NCBI RefSeq assembly: GCF_000988205.1
Contig: NZ_LAYQ01000013.1
Span: forward strand, 62,001-126,000
DNA length: 64,000 nt
Source of the DNA: Corynebacterium minutissimum
Lineage (GTDB): Bacteria; Actinomycetota; Actinomycetes; Mycobacteriales; Mycobacteriaceae
Direction: 5' to 3'
Shown here: piece after piece, positions 8,410 to 18,434 of the stretch
Position numbering within the stretch: the stretch's first letter is position 1
How the letters are laid out: every line of letters starts with the position of its first letter
Position numbers and translations under genes: made by a program
The notes under the pieces: generated by a model
The model's database searches: none
What the model saw: the letters and a program-made list of their open reading frames with translations, nothing else
Told to the model about the DNA's origin: nothing

Positions 8410-11400
8410 ATGACTGCTACTCGCGAAGACCTCTACAACGCCCTCACGACAGTTTCCTTGAGTGATGAGCGTGCTTTCCGCCGCCGCCTCCGCAAGGCTC
8501 GCTCCCCCAAAGCGCTTGCAGCTATCGGGCTGATATTGCATCTGCCCAGGAAAAAGTGAGCGCCATCGACGTAAACGTGCCGTCGATTTCCTACCCCGAG
8601 CAGCTTCCCGTTACCGGACGGCGGGACGATATCGCCGAGGCCATCGAGAATAATCAGGTGGTCATCATTGCCGGCGAGACTGGTTCGGGCAAGACCACTC
8701 AAATTCCCAAAATTTGTCTAGAGCTCGGCCGTGGACGCCGGGGTCTCATCGGCCATACCCAGCCGCGACGACTCGCAGCACGGACCGTCGCCGAGCGCAT
8801 TGCGGAGGAACTCGGCCAATCAATCGGGGACTCCGTTGGCTACGCCATCAGGTTCGATGACCGTGTCTCCTCGACCACAGCCGTGAAGCTCATGACCGAC
8901 GGCATCCTGCTGGCGGAAATGCAACGCGACCGCTTCCTCAACGCCTACGACACGATCATTATTGATGAGGCCCACGAGCGGTCCCTCAATATCGATTTTC
9001 TCCTCGGCTATCTCAAGAGGCTGCTTCCCAAGCGTCCGGATCTCAAGGTCATTATCACCTCCGCGACGATCGATCCGGAGCGTTTCGCCGAACACTTCGC
9101 TGACGCTGAAGGGAAGCCCGCGCCGATCATCGAAGTGTCCGGGCGCACCTACCCGGTAGAAATCCGCTACCGTCCCCTCGAAGTCGAGTCAGGGGGAAAG
9201 ACCATTGACCTCGATCCACTGGACGCCCTGTGTGAAGCCATCGAGGAGCTCATGGCGGAAGGCGAAGGAGATATCCTGTGCTTCTTCCCAGGCGAGCGCG
9301 ATATCCGCGATGCAATGGAAGCGATTGAGGGGCGTCATTGGCGCAACGTGGAAGTCACTCCGCTCTTTGGGCGCCTGTCCAACCAGGAGCAGCATCGCGT
9401 TTTCCGCTCACACAAGGGGCGCCGCATCGTGCTCTCCACCAACATCGCCGAAACCTCCCTGACGGTGCCGGGCATTCGCTATGTCGTGGATACCGGAACC
9501 GCACGTATCTCGCGCTACTCCACCCGCACTAAGGTGCAGCGATTGCCCATCGAGCCGATTTCCCAAGCCAGCGCTAACCAGCGTTCAGGGCGGTGTGGTC
9601 GCGTGGCCGATGGCATTGCTATCCGTCTGTATAGCGAGCAGGATTTCCTCTCCCGGCCGGAGTTTACCGACCCTGAGATTCTGCGCACTAACCTAGCCAG
9701 CGTTATTCTCCAAATGATTTCGCTGCGCCTCGGCGACATCGCTGATTTCCCCTTCGTCCAGGCCCCAGAGCCCAAAGCCGTGCGTGACGGCCTGCTCCTC
9801 CTCCACGAGCTGGGCGCACTCGAGGGCAAGGAGAAAGACGGGCTACCGGTGCTGACACGCATTGGGCGGGATCTTGCCCGCATCCCGGTAGATCCGCGCA
9901 TGGCTCGCATGCTCGTTGAAGCCAACACCTCCGGATGCCTGCACGACGTCATGGTCATCGTTGCCGCGATGACAATCCAGGATGTGCGCGAGCGCCCCAT
10001 CGACAAACAGGCCCAAGCCGACCAGGCCCATGCTCGCTTTAAGGACAAGTCCTCAGACTTTATGGCGATGCTCAACCTGTGGGACTTTGTCCAAGAAGCT
10101 CGCGATGAGATGAGCGGCAATGCTTTCCGCAAGCGGATGAAGGCAGACTTCTTGCATTACATGCGCATCCGCGAGTGGTTTGATCTGGTTCGACAACTCA
10201 GGGATGTCGCTAAGCAGCTCGGTTGGACGGCCCAGGAGAGCACCGAGCGCCGAGCGGATGACATCCACATGTCCCTGCTGTCTGGCTTGCTGTCCAATAT
10301 CGGCGCACGCGATGGAAACTCTAAGGAGTTCATTGGCGCACGAAATACCCGCTTCCTCATCTTCCCCGGTTCAGCACTAGCAAAGAAACCGCCAGAATTT
10401 CTCATGGCGGCTGAGCTGGTGGAGACCTCACGTTTGTGGGCCCGCGACGTAGCGGCCATCGACCCCGCTTGGGTAGAAAAGCTGGCCAAGAACCTGCTCA
10501 AGCACAACTATTCGGACCCGACGTGGTCGCGCAAGCGGGGCTCCGCGGTAGTCACCCAGCGCTCGACCCTCTACGGAGTCACCGTGGTGGCCGATCGAAC
10601 CGTTCCCTACCATCGCGTCGATCCCGTTGCGGCACGTGACATGTTCATCCGCAATGCGCTTGTCGACGGCGACTGGACCACCCACCATAACTTCTTCCAC
10701 GACAACAAGCGCAAGCTTGCCGAGGCTTCCGAATACGAAGAAAAAGCACGGCGCCGCGGTCTCGTTGTAGACGAGGACACGCTTTTCGACTTCTACGATC
10801 AGCGCATCCCGGAATCTGTGACCACTGCCCGACACTTCGACTCGTGGTGGAAGAAACAGAAAAACAAGCATTCTCTGGACTTCGACCCAGAAGCACTCCT
10901 CGAGGATGACCACGATGTCACTGAGGACGCCTTCCCGGATCGGTGGTTGAAGGGAAGCATCGATTACGACCTGTCCTATAAGTTCGAGCCAGGTGACCCG
11001 CTTGACGGCGTCACGCTCAGGGTTCCCGTTCCACTGCTGGCCGGATTGGATACTGAGGGATTCGACTGGCTCGTGCCGGGCCTGCGTCTAGAGCTTGTCA
11101 CTGAGCTGATCCGCTCGCTACCGAAAGCGCTGCGCCGTACTGTGGTTCCGGCCCCCGAGTTCGCTGAGCGGGCCTTGCCCAAGCTCCTTCCCTATGAAGG
11201 AGCGCTCATCGACCAGCTCGCAGCTGTGTTACGGGACATGGGCGGCCAGGGCATCAACGCGGCTGACTTCCGCCCTGATCAGCTCCCGCCCCATTTGCGC
11301 ATGAACTATGCCGCAGTGGACAAGCGGGGCAAGATCATCGATTCCGATCGCGATTTGAAGGCGCTCGTGCAACGCCAAGCCGGGCATATCTCGTCCTCCG

Positions 11401-12284
11401 TGTCGCGCGTCGGCCGCGCCGCCGAATCCGCTTCCGTCAAGGAATGGTCGGAAGACACGCTGGGCGCTATCGATGAGGAAGTGACCACGGTGGTTGATGG
11501 GCATGAGGTCACCGCTTATCCTGCACTTGTCGCTACGAAGGAGGGCGTGGCGCTGAAGGTGCATCCAACCAAGGCGGCTGCCGACGCCTCCATGATCACC
11601 ACCACCCTGACGCTGCTACTCCGAGAGATTTCCGTAAACACGCAGCATATGGTCAAGGGCCTGCCCCTGCAGCAGCGGGTTGCTGTCGACGCCTACCCGC
11701 ACGGCGGGGCCGAAGGTCTCGTCAACGATGCTCGGGTCGCCGCAGTACGCGACATCATGATGGAGAAGGGCGGGCCGGTACGAAGTCCTGGTGAATTCAC
11801 CACTCTTCTCAACGCGGTTAAACCGGAGGTGCCAGGCCGCGTCCGCCAGGCGGTGGTCGCGATCGCCCCAGGCTTGGCAGAGTATTCGAACCTCAACGCT
11901 GAGCTCAATCAGTGGGAGGGGCCGGCAATCGATGATATTCGCGGTCAGCTGAAGTTCTTGTTGCCCCCGAATGCGATCACTATGCACGGCATGCAGCACC
12001 TTCGCCACCTGCCGCGTTATATCCAAGCCGCGCGCATCAGGCTCGAGGACATGAATCTAGACCCGGATCGGGATGCCGACCGCCAAGCCGATGTCGACGA
12101 AGCGAAGGCATATCTGAACAATCGTTTGCGCACGCTGCCCGCCGGCCGCGAGAAGACCCGTGAGGTCAAGGACATCTACTGGATGATCGAGGAGTTGCGC
12201 GTATCGCTCTTCGCACAACGCCTGGGTACCGCGCATGCGGTGTCCGTGCGGAGAATCCAAAAAGCCGCGGACAAGCTGCGCTAA
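8410..12284 (+). CDS. hrpA: ATP-dependent RNA helicase HrpA (one apparent frameshift near 8527)
   Basis: A DEAH-box helicase of about 1291 residues once one base is restored at 8526-8529. The first 40 codons start at ATG 8410 (MTATREDLYNAL). The rest is in another frame that is open to GTG 8556, and the protein reads on naturally across the join (LAAI, then ADIASAQEKV). Motifs: Walker A GETGSGKT, DEAHERS, SATI, and QRSGRCGR in motif VI, followed by the helicase-associated and OB-fold regions and a long DUF3418-type C-terminus. HrpA remodels mRNA and aids ribosome rescue in E. coli. An annotation starting at GTG 8556 would lose about 49 residues. The nrdR gene converges with a 4-bp gap. Confidence 0.88.
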
Positions 12285-12288
12285 AACG

Positions 12289-12747
12289 TTAGAAGCTGTC
12301 GCGGTCGCGCCGGCGCATGAGGCGAATTTCGGATTCAAAGTCGTCGGCGCTCTCAAAAGACTTGTATACCGAGGCGAAGCGCAGATAGGCCACCTCATCG
12401 AGGTCACGCAGGGGTTCCAAGATAGCGAGGCCGATATCGTTGGCGTTGACTTGTGACGATCCGTGACTGCGCACGGTTTCCTCGACCTCTTGCGCAAGCT
12501 TTTTCAAGGCATCATCGCTAACATCCCGCCCCTGGCACGCGCGCTTCACGCCGCGGATTAGCTTGTCCCGGCTGAAAGGCTCGGCCAAGCCATTACGTTT
12601 GACCACCGACAAGACAGCCTTCTCGATGGTGGTAAACCGGCCTCGGCACGCAGCACACTCGCGACGTCGGCGAATTGACGTTCCACTGTCGATCACTCGG
12701 GAGTCAATGACTCGTGACTGTTCGTTGTGACAGAACGGGCAATACAC
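12289..12747 (-). CDS. nrdR: transcriptional repressor NrdR
   Basis: A 152-residue repressor of ribonucleotide reductase genes. The N-terminal zinc ribbon is complete (C3, C6, C31, C34: CPFCHN and CAACRGRF). It is followed by the ATP-cone domain (~50-140), which binds ATP/dATP and sets oligomer state and DNA binding. Length is normal for the family. It follows divS on the same strand, and in C. glutamicum the two form an operon beside lexA, linking DNA damage to dNTP supply. Confidence 0.96.
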   Translation of the reverse strand: MYCPFCHNEQSRVIDSRVIDSGTSIRRRRECAACRGRFTTIEKAVLSVVKRNGLAEPFSRDKLIRGVKRACQGRDVSDDALKKLAQEVEETVRSHGSSQVNANDIGLAILEPLRDLDEVAYLRFASVYKSFESADDFESEIRLMRRRDRDSF

Positions 12748-12804
12748 TGTGCCGTATCCTTCCTCTCGACCGCTGCGCAGACGCCTTCCGGCCCCTCGGG
12801 AAGT

Positions 12805-13200
12805 CTAGCGCGAAGAAACAACCGCTGTGGCTGATGCACCGCTAGCGCTAGGGGCCTCACCATCAATACTAAGACCACCCCACACGGTGCCGATAAATAC
12901 CGCTGCACCGAAGACTGCTCCAAGAACATAGTTACCTACGTTCGAGCCGCTACGACGAGGTAGGGACGCAGCACGCTGGTATGAAACTGAGGAATCCCCT
13001 ATTCGATTTGTGCGCCCCTGTGTTCTATCTCTCGGCTCGAGCGTTCGAACACGCGACAAACCACTTTCACGCGTTAACGCGAACGAGTGACACCGCTCAG
13101 GTTCCCATACGGCCGCGGGCGGGACGAGCACAGGGCGCTTTCCGGACTTCTTGGAAGTTACTCCACGCAGAGCAGAGGTATTATTGAGCGCAATGGCCAT
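12805..13200 (-). CDS. divS: SOS cell-division suppressor DivS-like protein
   Basis: A 131-residue protein with one membrane helix near the C-terminus (NVGNYVLGAVFGAAVFIGTV) and a basic, disordered N-terminal part. It is divergent from lexA and upstream of nrdR, the position of divS (cg2113) in C. glutamicum, where the product stops septation during the SOS response. The call rests mainly on position and topology. The start at 13200 is chosen because an AGGAAC site lies just upstream; the frame is open further upstream without a site. LexA-box-like sequences lie in the intergenic region. Confidence 0.7.
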   Translation of the reverse strand: MAIALNNTSALRGVTSKKSGKRPVLVPPAAVWEPERCHSFALTRESGLSRVRTLEPRDRTQGRTNRIGDSSVSYQRAASLPRRSGSNVGNYVLGAVFGAAVFIGTVWGGLSIDGEAPSASGASATAVVSSR

Positions 13201-13301
13201 GATAGTTCCTTTCCAGGACTTCTTCTTCGTTGTGGTGATGCCTGAAGTGTAAGAGCGAGGTTCGACATCGTCGAACACTTCCATCGACCAACCGTTCGAT
13301 T

Positions 13302-13379
13302 TGGTCTGTATGTTCGATTTATAGCAGGCGCTCGAAAGTTTGTCCATATTCAGGCGGCGTTAGTCGAACATTTTTTCTT
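13302..13379. promoter_or_regulatory. candidate LexA (SOS) boxes between divS and lexA
   Basis: Three 16-mers resemble the corynebacterial SOS box TCGAA(A/C)A-NN-TGTTCGA recalled from the literature: 13302-13317 with a perfect right half TGTTCGA, 13332-13347 starting TCGAAA, and 13364-13379 with a perfect left half TCGAACA. By eye they match 9, 10 and 11 of 14 defined positions. Several boxes are expected between divergent lexA and divS. Confidence 0.5.
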
Positions 13380-13524
13380 TACGTGCTAAAAAGGAAACGG
13401 AAACACCAATACGGCGCACGCCACGATGAGCAACCAACGAGACGTCACCGCGATGCCCACCAGCGTCCTGCACGCCTCAACCCGACGCGCTGTTTTGCGC
13501 ACACCGATAGCCCTAGGAGTAAGA

Positions 13525-14247
13525 ATGCCCCGCAAGCCGAAGCGAAGCGACCAACCTACCCTCGACTCACTTTCCGCCCGTCAGCGCCGCATCTTGGAAG
13601 TCATCCATGACGCTGTCATGCTGCGCGGGTACCCGCCAAGCATTCGTGAAATCGGCGATGCAACAGGCCTACAGTCCACGTCTTCCGTGGCCTACCAGTT
13701 GAAGCAACTAGAGGAGAAGGGCTTTCTTCGCCGCGATCCAAACAAGCCGCGCGCCGTTGATGTGCGCCACTTCCCCGGCGCCGACGATCCAAAGAAGCCG
13801 GGCCGCAAAGCCGGGCAGGCCAACACCACAGCAGGGCAGTCCACTCCCGACGTCCCCGAGGATGCAGCAACGCCGAACTACATCCCAGTAGTCGGCCGCA
13901 TCGCCGCGGGCTCTCCTATCACCGCCGAAGAAAACATCGACGGCTACTTCCCCATGCCAGGTGAGATCCTGGGAAGCGGAGAACTTTACATGCTGCAGGT
14001 CGTCGGCGACTCTATGCAGGACGCCGGAATCCTCAATGGCGATTGGGTTATTATCCGCTCCCAGTCCGTCGCCGAAGAAGGCGAATTCGTCGCTGCACTC
14101 CTCGAAGGCGAAGAAGCAACCGTTAAGGAATTCCACCGCGATTCTTCTGGAGTGTGGCTCCTCCCCCACAACGACGCCTACGCTCCCATCAAGGGCGATG
14201 AGGCCGAAATCATGGGCAAGGTTGTATCGGTGTTCCGCAAGCTTTAG
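13525..14247 (+). CDS. lexA: SOS repressor LexA
   Basis: A 240-residue LexA. The N-terminal winged helix (~1-75, [14 protein letters not shown]) binds SOS boxes. A long Gly/Thr/Gln linker (~85-115) precedes the S24 self-cleaving domain. The cleavage site is A128-G129 (GRIAAGSP); the catalytic dyad is S163 (GDSMQDAG) and K201 (ATVKEF). The start at 13525 is preferred because AGGAGTAAGA precedes it; an in-frame ATG 33 codons upstream lacks a site and would add a poorly conserved extension. RecA-stimulated cleavage should derepress lexA and divS. Confidence 0.94.
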   Translation: MPRKPKRSDQPTLDSLSARQRRILEVIHDAVMLRGYPPSIREIGDATGLQSTSSVAYQLKQLEEKGFLRRDPNKPRAVDVRHFPGADDPKKPGRKAGQANTTAGQSTPDVPEDAATPNYIPVVGRIAAGSPITAEENIDGYFPMPGEILGSGELYMLQVVGDSMQDAGILNGDWVIIRSQSVAEEGEFVAALLEGEEATVKEFHRDSSGVWLLPHNDAYAPIKGDEAEIMGKVVSVFRKL

Positions 14248-14619
14248 GCACCCCTAAGCCACAGCTATCCCTCCCCCAACCGGTTGCCCACGCCACCGCT
14301 TATTTCCACTCGGTGCGGGCGAACTGGACGGAGGGATTTTTTCTTTTTACCCCCTTGTGTGTGTACATGTCCGAATCGCGCCGTTTAAGCGTCCGACATC
14401 ACACATTTGCAAACATGCAGTATAAACATTGTTTTTCTCGCACGGTTGCCGCCAGCAATGTGAGCTTTTATTTGTTTGGTTCCGTTTTGTTCGCATTCAG
14501 TGGGACAATAGAAGCATCGCCGCAACATTCGTTGCTCTCTTCGCTCACATGCCCCGGCCCCACTTATTATCACCGCCGGGCGCAGCGACTACCACAGGCA
14601 AACTTCACTGGGAGGAACT
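14248..14619. other. lexA-sugR intergenic region: terminator-like structure and sugR control region
   Basis: CCCTCC near 14270 can pair with GGAGGG just before ATTTTTTCTTTTT (about 14330-14350), with an inner CACCG/CGGTG hairpin, a plausible intrinsic terminator for lexA. Further on, TGTCCGAAT (14368-14376) and CGTCCGACA (~14390-14398) form a candidate operator pair; the first 9-mer recurs inverted upstream of ptsI. I see no gene in this stretch. Confidence 0.5.
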
Positions 14620-15402
14620 ATGTACGCAGAAGAGCGTCGCCGACAAATTGCGTCATTGACCGCCGTCGAAGGCCGAGTCAATGTCACTGAGCTTTCCGAA
14701 CGCTTCGATGTTACCGCTGAGACGATTCGCCGCGACCTCGCGGTCTTAGACCGGGAAGGAGTTGTCCACCGCGTTCATGGCGGTGCGGTTGCTTCCCAAT
14801 CGTTCCAGACTGCAGAATTTACACTCGATACTCGTCAGCGTTCCGCCACGGGCGCGAAAATGGCTATCGCCCGCGCCGCACTAGAGCAGCTTCCCGACGG
14901 GGGCAGTATCTTCATCGACGCTGGAACTACCACCAACGCCCTCGCTGACCTCATCGGACAGCGCTATTCTGCTGGCCAGTTCAGCATTGTGTCGAATAGC
15001 CTACCGATCGCCCTCTCGTTGGCCAGCAATGGTGTTTCCGAGGTGCAGCTCCTAGGCGGCACGGTGCGCGCGATCACCCAAGCCGTCGTCGGCGATACCG
15101 CCCTTCGCACCATGGCGCTGATGCGCGCAGATGTTGCTTTCATCGGCACCAACGCCCTGACCATCGACCATGGGCTATCCACGGCGGACTCACAGGAAGC
15201 AGCTATCAAGTCGGCCTTTGTTACCAACGCGCATCGCGTCGTCGTCTTGTGTGACTCGTCGAAGCTCGGCAATGACTATCTGGTCAGCTTTGCCTCGCTC
15301 GATGAGATTGATGTCGTCATTACGGACGCCGCTGCTCCAGCCGCCTACGTCGAAGCCCTGCGCGAGCACGGCATCGACGTGATTATCGCTTCGGAGAAAT
15401 AG
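14620..15402 (+). CDS. sugR: DeoR-family regulator of sugar uptake, SugR
   Basis: A 260-residue DeoR-type repressor. The N-terminal HTH (~5-58, TAETIRRDLAVLDREG, then HRVHGGAVA) precedes a sugar-phosphate-sensing isomerase-like domain (DAGTTTNALA, LLGGTVR, FIGTNAL, DSQEAAIK). C. glutamicum SugR represses ptsI, ptsH, ptsF and ptsG and is released by sugar phosphates. The gene sits between lexA and ptsI, as there, and the wording of the HTH region fits SugR closely. An AGGAGG-like site precedes the ATG. No second DeoR gene (fruR) is present in this cluster. Confidence 0.88.
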   Translation: MYAEERRRQIASLTAVEGRVNVTELSERFDVTAETIRRDLAVLDREGVVHRVHGGAVASQSFQTAEFTLDTRQRSATGAKMAIARAALEQLPDGGSIFIDAGTTTNALADLIGQRYSAGQFSIVSNSLPIALSLASNGVSEVQLLGGTVRAITQAVVGDTALRTMALMRADVAFIGTNALTIDHGLSTADSQEAAIKSAFVTNAHRVVVLCDSSKLGNDYLVSFASLDEIDVVITDAAAPAAYVEALREHGIDVIIASEK

Positions 15403-15432
15403 GCGGTTTCATCCCACGACCGCGTAAGGGCG

Positions 15433-15468
15433 GTGTGGTTCCCCGAGGGGCCTCTCGGGGAACCACAC
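15433..15468. terminator. perfect 15-bp hairpin between sugR and ptsI
   Basis: GTGTGGTTCCCCGAG (15433-15447) and its exact reverse complement (15454-15468) flank a 6-nt GGGCCT loop. It lies between converging genes, so it probably terminates both. The flanks are not U-rich. Confidence 0.75.
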
Positions 15469-15507
15469 CTCCCTGTTTCAGCAGCGGCCTAAACCAAGCT
15501 AGAGCTA

Positions 15508-17202
15508 CTAGGCAGTCTGGTATTCCTCCAGCAGCGCAATCACTGCGGATCGCGCATCTGCTGGGCTTTCGGCGTTGATAGCCGCCTCCGCCATCTTCTG
15601 GCACTGCTCGAGTGTGAGCTCAGCCAGCTGTGCACCAACGCCCGCAACTGCGGTCGACGCTGCGGACAGTGAGGTGACGCCAAGGCCAGTCAGCACGCAA
15701 GCGAGCATGGGATCGGCGGCGGCCTCACCACAGACACCAACCGGCACATTGTTATCGCGACCCACCACGCACGTGTGCTGGATCAAACGCAGCACGGCCG
15801 GCTGCCACGGATCGGTCAGGTAGGCCAGCTGCGGCGACAGGCGGTCCGCGGCCATCGTGTACTGAGTCAAGTCATTGGTACCGATGGACACGAAGTCGAG
15901 GTGCGGCATGATGGTATCGGCCATCAGGGCCGCTGCAGGCACCTCAATCATCGCGCCGGCGATGAGCCCGCGCTCACGACACAGTTCAGCAAACCACTTC
16001 GCCTCTACTGCCGTGGCCACCATGGGCGCCATGACCCAAGTGGTAGCGCCATCAGCACGCTTTTCCGCGGCCTGTGCGATGGCGTCGAGCTGACGGGTGA
16101 GAAGCGCCTCGTTGTTTCGGGCGATGCGCAGGCCGCGCACACCCAAGGCCGGGTTCTCCTCAGAGTCCAACGTGGCGTAGGAAATCGGCTTATCCGATCC
16201 GGCGTCGAGCGTTCGAACGACGACCTTGGATTCGGGGAAAGCGTTGAAAACCTTGCCGTAGATGCGCGCTTGCTCCTCCACGGTCGGTTCTTCGCTGGCA
16301 GAGAGGAAGGAAAGCTCCGTGCGATACAGGCCAATACCCTCTGCCTGCGAATCCGAGGCGATGCGAGCTGCGTTCCCGTCGGCCACGTTGGCCAACAACT
16401 GCACACGATGCCCGTCCTTGGTCTGGGCAGGGCCACGCCACTCGGCCACCCGTGCTGCCTTCTCGCGGTACTCTTCTACGGCCTTGAGGGAGGTAGCGCG
16501 ATCCGCGCCCAGCGCCACGGTGCCCATCGAACCGTCCACGAAGATCTGGGTTCCCGCTTCAATCGAGCGGAGATCAGCGCCAACTGCGACGATGCACGGA
16601 AGGTCCAGCTGGCGGGCGATGATTGCGGTATGGCTCGTCGGCCCGCCGAGCTCGGTAACCAGTGCTTTGATATGCGCAGTGTCCAAGGTAGCGGTATCCG
16701 CTGGAGCGAGGTCATCCGCCAGCAGTACCGCCTCGCCTTCGACCATGGGCAGGCCCGGTTCCTGTTCACCGCGTAGCTGTGCAATCACGCGATCGCGCAC
16801 ATCCTTAAGGTCGGTTGTGCGCTCTGCCATCACGCCGCCGGCGGCCTCAAACATGGTGACGAACCTGTCCGTTGCGCCGACGACCGCATACTCGGCGTTC
16901 TTGCCGCTACGAATACCCTTGCGCACTGCCTTGTGCCAACCTCGGTCCTTCACCATTCCGGCGGTAGCACCGAGAACCTCAGCAGCCTGGCCTTCAGCCC
17001 CAGCTGCACGCTGCTCAAGGCGGCTGGCAACAATGTCCGCCGCTTCGAGGAAGCGATCGTACTCAGCATCACGTTGCTCCTCCGGCACGGTTTCTCCCGC
17101 CGTGGGCAGTTCTGGGCGTGGGCGGACCCACACCGCCTCAGCATATGCAACGCCGGCGACAACGCCGGTGCCTTTAATGGTGGATGGGGATGCGTTTTCC
17201 AT
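15508..17202 (-). CDS. ptsI: PTS enzyme I (phosphoenolpyruvate-protein phosphotransferase)
   Basis: A 564-residue cytosolic enzyme I that takes phosphate from PEP and passes it to HPr. The phosphorylated histidine is H191 in GGPTSHTAIIARQ. The C-terminal PEP-binding TIM barrel has the signatures DGSMGTVALG, VRTLDAGSDKP and a DFVSIGTNDLTQYTMAADR-type block with catalytic cysteine in VGVCGEAA. Length is normal. It is transcribed divergently from fruK-fruA-ptsH, as in C. glutamicum, and shares with sugR an inverted TGTCCGAAT motif in its upstream region. Confidence 0.97.
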   Translation of the reverse strand: MENASPSTIKGTGVVAGVAYAEAVWVRPRPELPTAGETVPEEQRDAEYDRFLEAADIVASRLEQRAAGAEGQAAEVLGATAGMVKDRGWHKAVRKGIRSGKNAEYAVVGATDRFVTMFEAAGGVMAERTTDLKDVRDRVIAQLRGEQEPGLPMVEGEAVLLADDLAPADTATLDTAHIKALVTELGGPTSHTAIIARQLDLPCIVAVGADLRSIEAGTQIFVDGSMGTVALGADRATSLKAVEEYREKAARVAEWRGPAQTKDGHRVQLLANVADGNAARIASDSQAEGIGLYRTELSFLSASEEPTVEEQARIYGKVFNAFPESKVVVRTLDAGSDKPISYATLDSEENPALGVRGLRIARNNEALLTRQLDAIAQAAEKRADGATTWVMAPMVATAVEAKWFAELCRERGLIAGAMIEVPAAALMADTIMPHLDFVSIGTNDLTQYTMAADRLSPQLAYLTDPWQPAVLRLIQHTCVVGRDNNVPVGVCGEAAADPMLACVLTGLGVTSLSAASTAVAGVGAQLAELTLEQCQKMAEAAINAESPADARSAVIALLEEYQTA

Positions 17203-17293
17203 GACACATATCCTTACGGAGACGATGTTTTCTCTATCCAGATCATCACAAGTCGGTCAAAAATGCAACGAAAACCACAGTGATTCCGTTGAC

Positions 17294-17302
17294 ATTCGGA
17301 CA
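17294..17302. promoter_or_regulatory. candidate SugR operator upstream of ptsI
   Basis: ATTCGGACA at 17294-17302 is the exact reverse complement of TGTCCGAAT at 14368-14376 upstream of sugR. It lies between divergent ptsI and fruK. Shared placement before the regulator and its expected target suggests an operator, unproven. Confidence 0.4.
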
Positions 17303-17439
17303 CATACGGGCAATAATCAACATTAAGCAACATTAGTTTCACGCTGACCACGGGCAATCTGCACCGAAGTTCTTGTTCGAGCCGCCGAGGCGCGTTTGCC
17401 CCCAATATACGCACTCCGCGAAAGGGGACATTGTCCACG

Positions 17440-18411
17440 ATGATCCTTACTTTGACCCCCAACCCGAGCATCGACGCCACAGTGCGCCTGAACGAGGCGC
17501 TCGAACCCGGTGCTGTCCACCGCGCCGAGTCTGTCTCCAGCGTTGCTGGCGGTAAAGGCGTCAACGTTACGCATGCCGTAACGCTCGCCAACGTCGACAG
17601 CTTGGCGCTGCTTCCCGCCGCCCCCGCTGATCCTTTCTTGGCCCTTGCTGATGACGCGTCCATCCCCGTACATGCAGTACACACGGCCGGCGCGGTGCGC
17701 ACCAATACCACTCTGACCGAGCCAGACGGCCGGACGACCAAACTCAACGGTCCCGGCCCCACGCTCGATGAGTCAGTTCAGCAAGACGTGGCACAGGCCG
17801 TCGCTGAACACTGCGCCAACGCCGAGTGGATCGTCATGGCGGGCTCCCTGCCCAAGGGGGTCCCCACCGACTGGTACACGCAGCTCATCACTGTCGCTCG
17901 CGAGGCGAACCCCGACATCCGTGTAGCCGTCGACACCTCCGATGCCCCTATGGTGGCTCTCGGAGAGAACCTCGAGGTAGCCAGCCCCGATCTCATCAAG
18001 CCCAATGGCCTTGAGCTTGGCCAGCTAGCCAACGTTGATGGCCAGGCCCTCGAAGCTGCCGCCGAGAACGGTGATTTCAGCGGTGTGGTCGAGGCCGCGA
18101 GGATCGTCGTCAAGCGTGGCATTCCCGAGGTTCTCGTCACCCTAGGTGTCGCTGGCGCAGTGCTGGTCACCGCCGAGGAAGCATGGGCCGCTACTCCCCC
18201 GCCGATTACCCTGCGCTCCACCGTAGGCGCCGGAGATTCTTCGCTCTCCGGCTATATCCTCGCCCGCCGCTCCGGCGCCTCCTACCCCGAAGCGTTGCGC
18301 CAGGCCGTGGCCTACGGCTCGGCTGCCGCAGCGCTCCCAGGAACCCAAATACCAACCCCTGAAGAACTCGATATTGAACACACGACGGTTCAGGCCGTCA
18401 CCGACCTTTAG
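17440..18411 (+). CDS. fruK: 1-phosphofructokinase
   Basis: A ~323-residue PfkB-family kinase that phosphorylates fructose-1-phosphate, the product of the fructose PTS, to fructose-1,6-bisphosphate. Seen: the N-terminal ILTLTPNPSIDATV strand, GGKGVNVTHA in the substrate site, and the C-terminal catalytic signature TVGAGDSSLSGY. It lies 23 bp upstream of fruA, forming a fruK-fruA-ptsH unit. The ATG at 17440 fits family starts; a TTG nine bases upstream is possible, since AAGGGG (17422-17427) is rather far from the ATG and very near the TTG. Confidence 0.93.
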   Translation: MILTLTPNPSIDATVRLNEALEPGAVHRAESVSSVAGGKGVNVTHAVTLANVDSLALLPAAPADPFLALADDASIPVHAVHTAGAVRTNTTLTEPDGRTTKLNGPGPTLDESVQQDVAQAVAEHCANAEWIVMAGSLPKGVPTDWYTQLITVAREANPDIRVAVDTSDAPMVALGENLEVASPDLIKPNGLELGQLANVDGQALEAAAENGDFSGVVEAARIVVKRGIPEVLVTLGVAGAVLVTAEEAWAATPPPITLRSTVGAGDSSLSGYILARRSGASYPEALRQAVAYGSAAAALPGTQIPTPEELDIEHTTVQAVTDL

Positions 18412-18434
18412 CAGTACTGAGGAGTACGTACCCG

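Noticed and set aside
8556..12284. hrpA starting at GTG 8556
   Set aside because: The upstream frame from ATG 8410 encodes the family's N-terminus and joins after one missing base; GTG 8556 has no suitable ribosome-binding site.
15775..17326. Long plus-strand frames opposite ptsI
   Set aside because: ptsI is complete with all motifs; the opposite frames have biased Arg/Ser/Ala composition and no domain.
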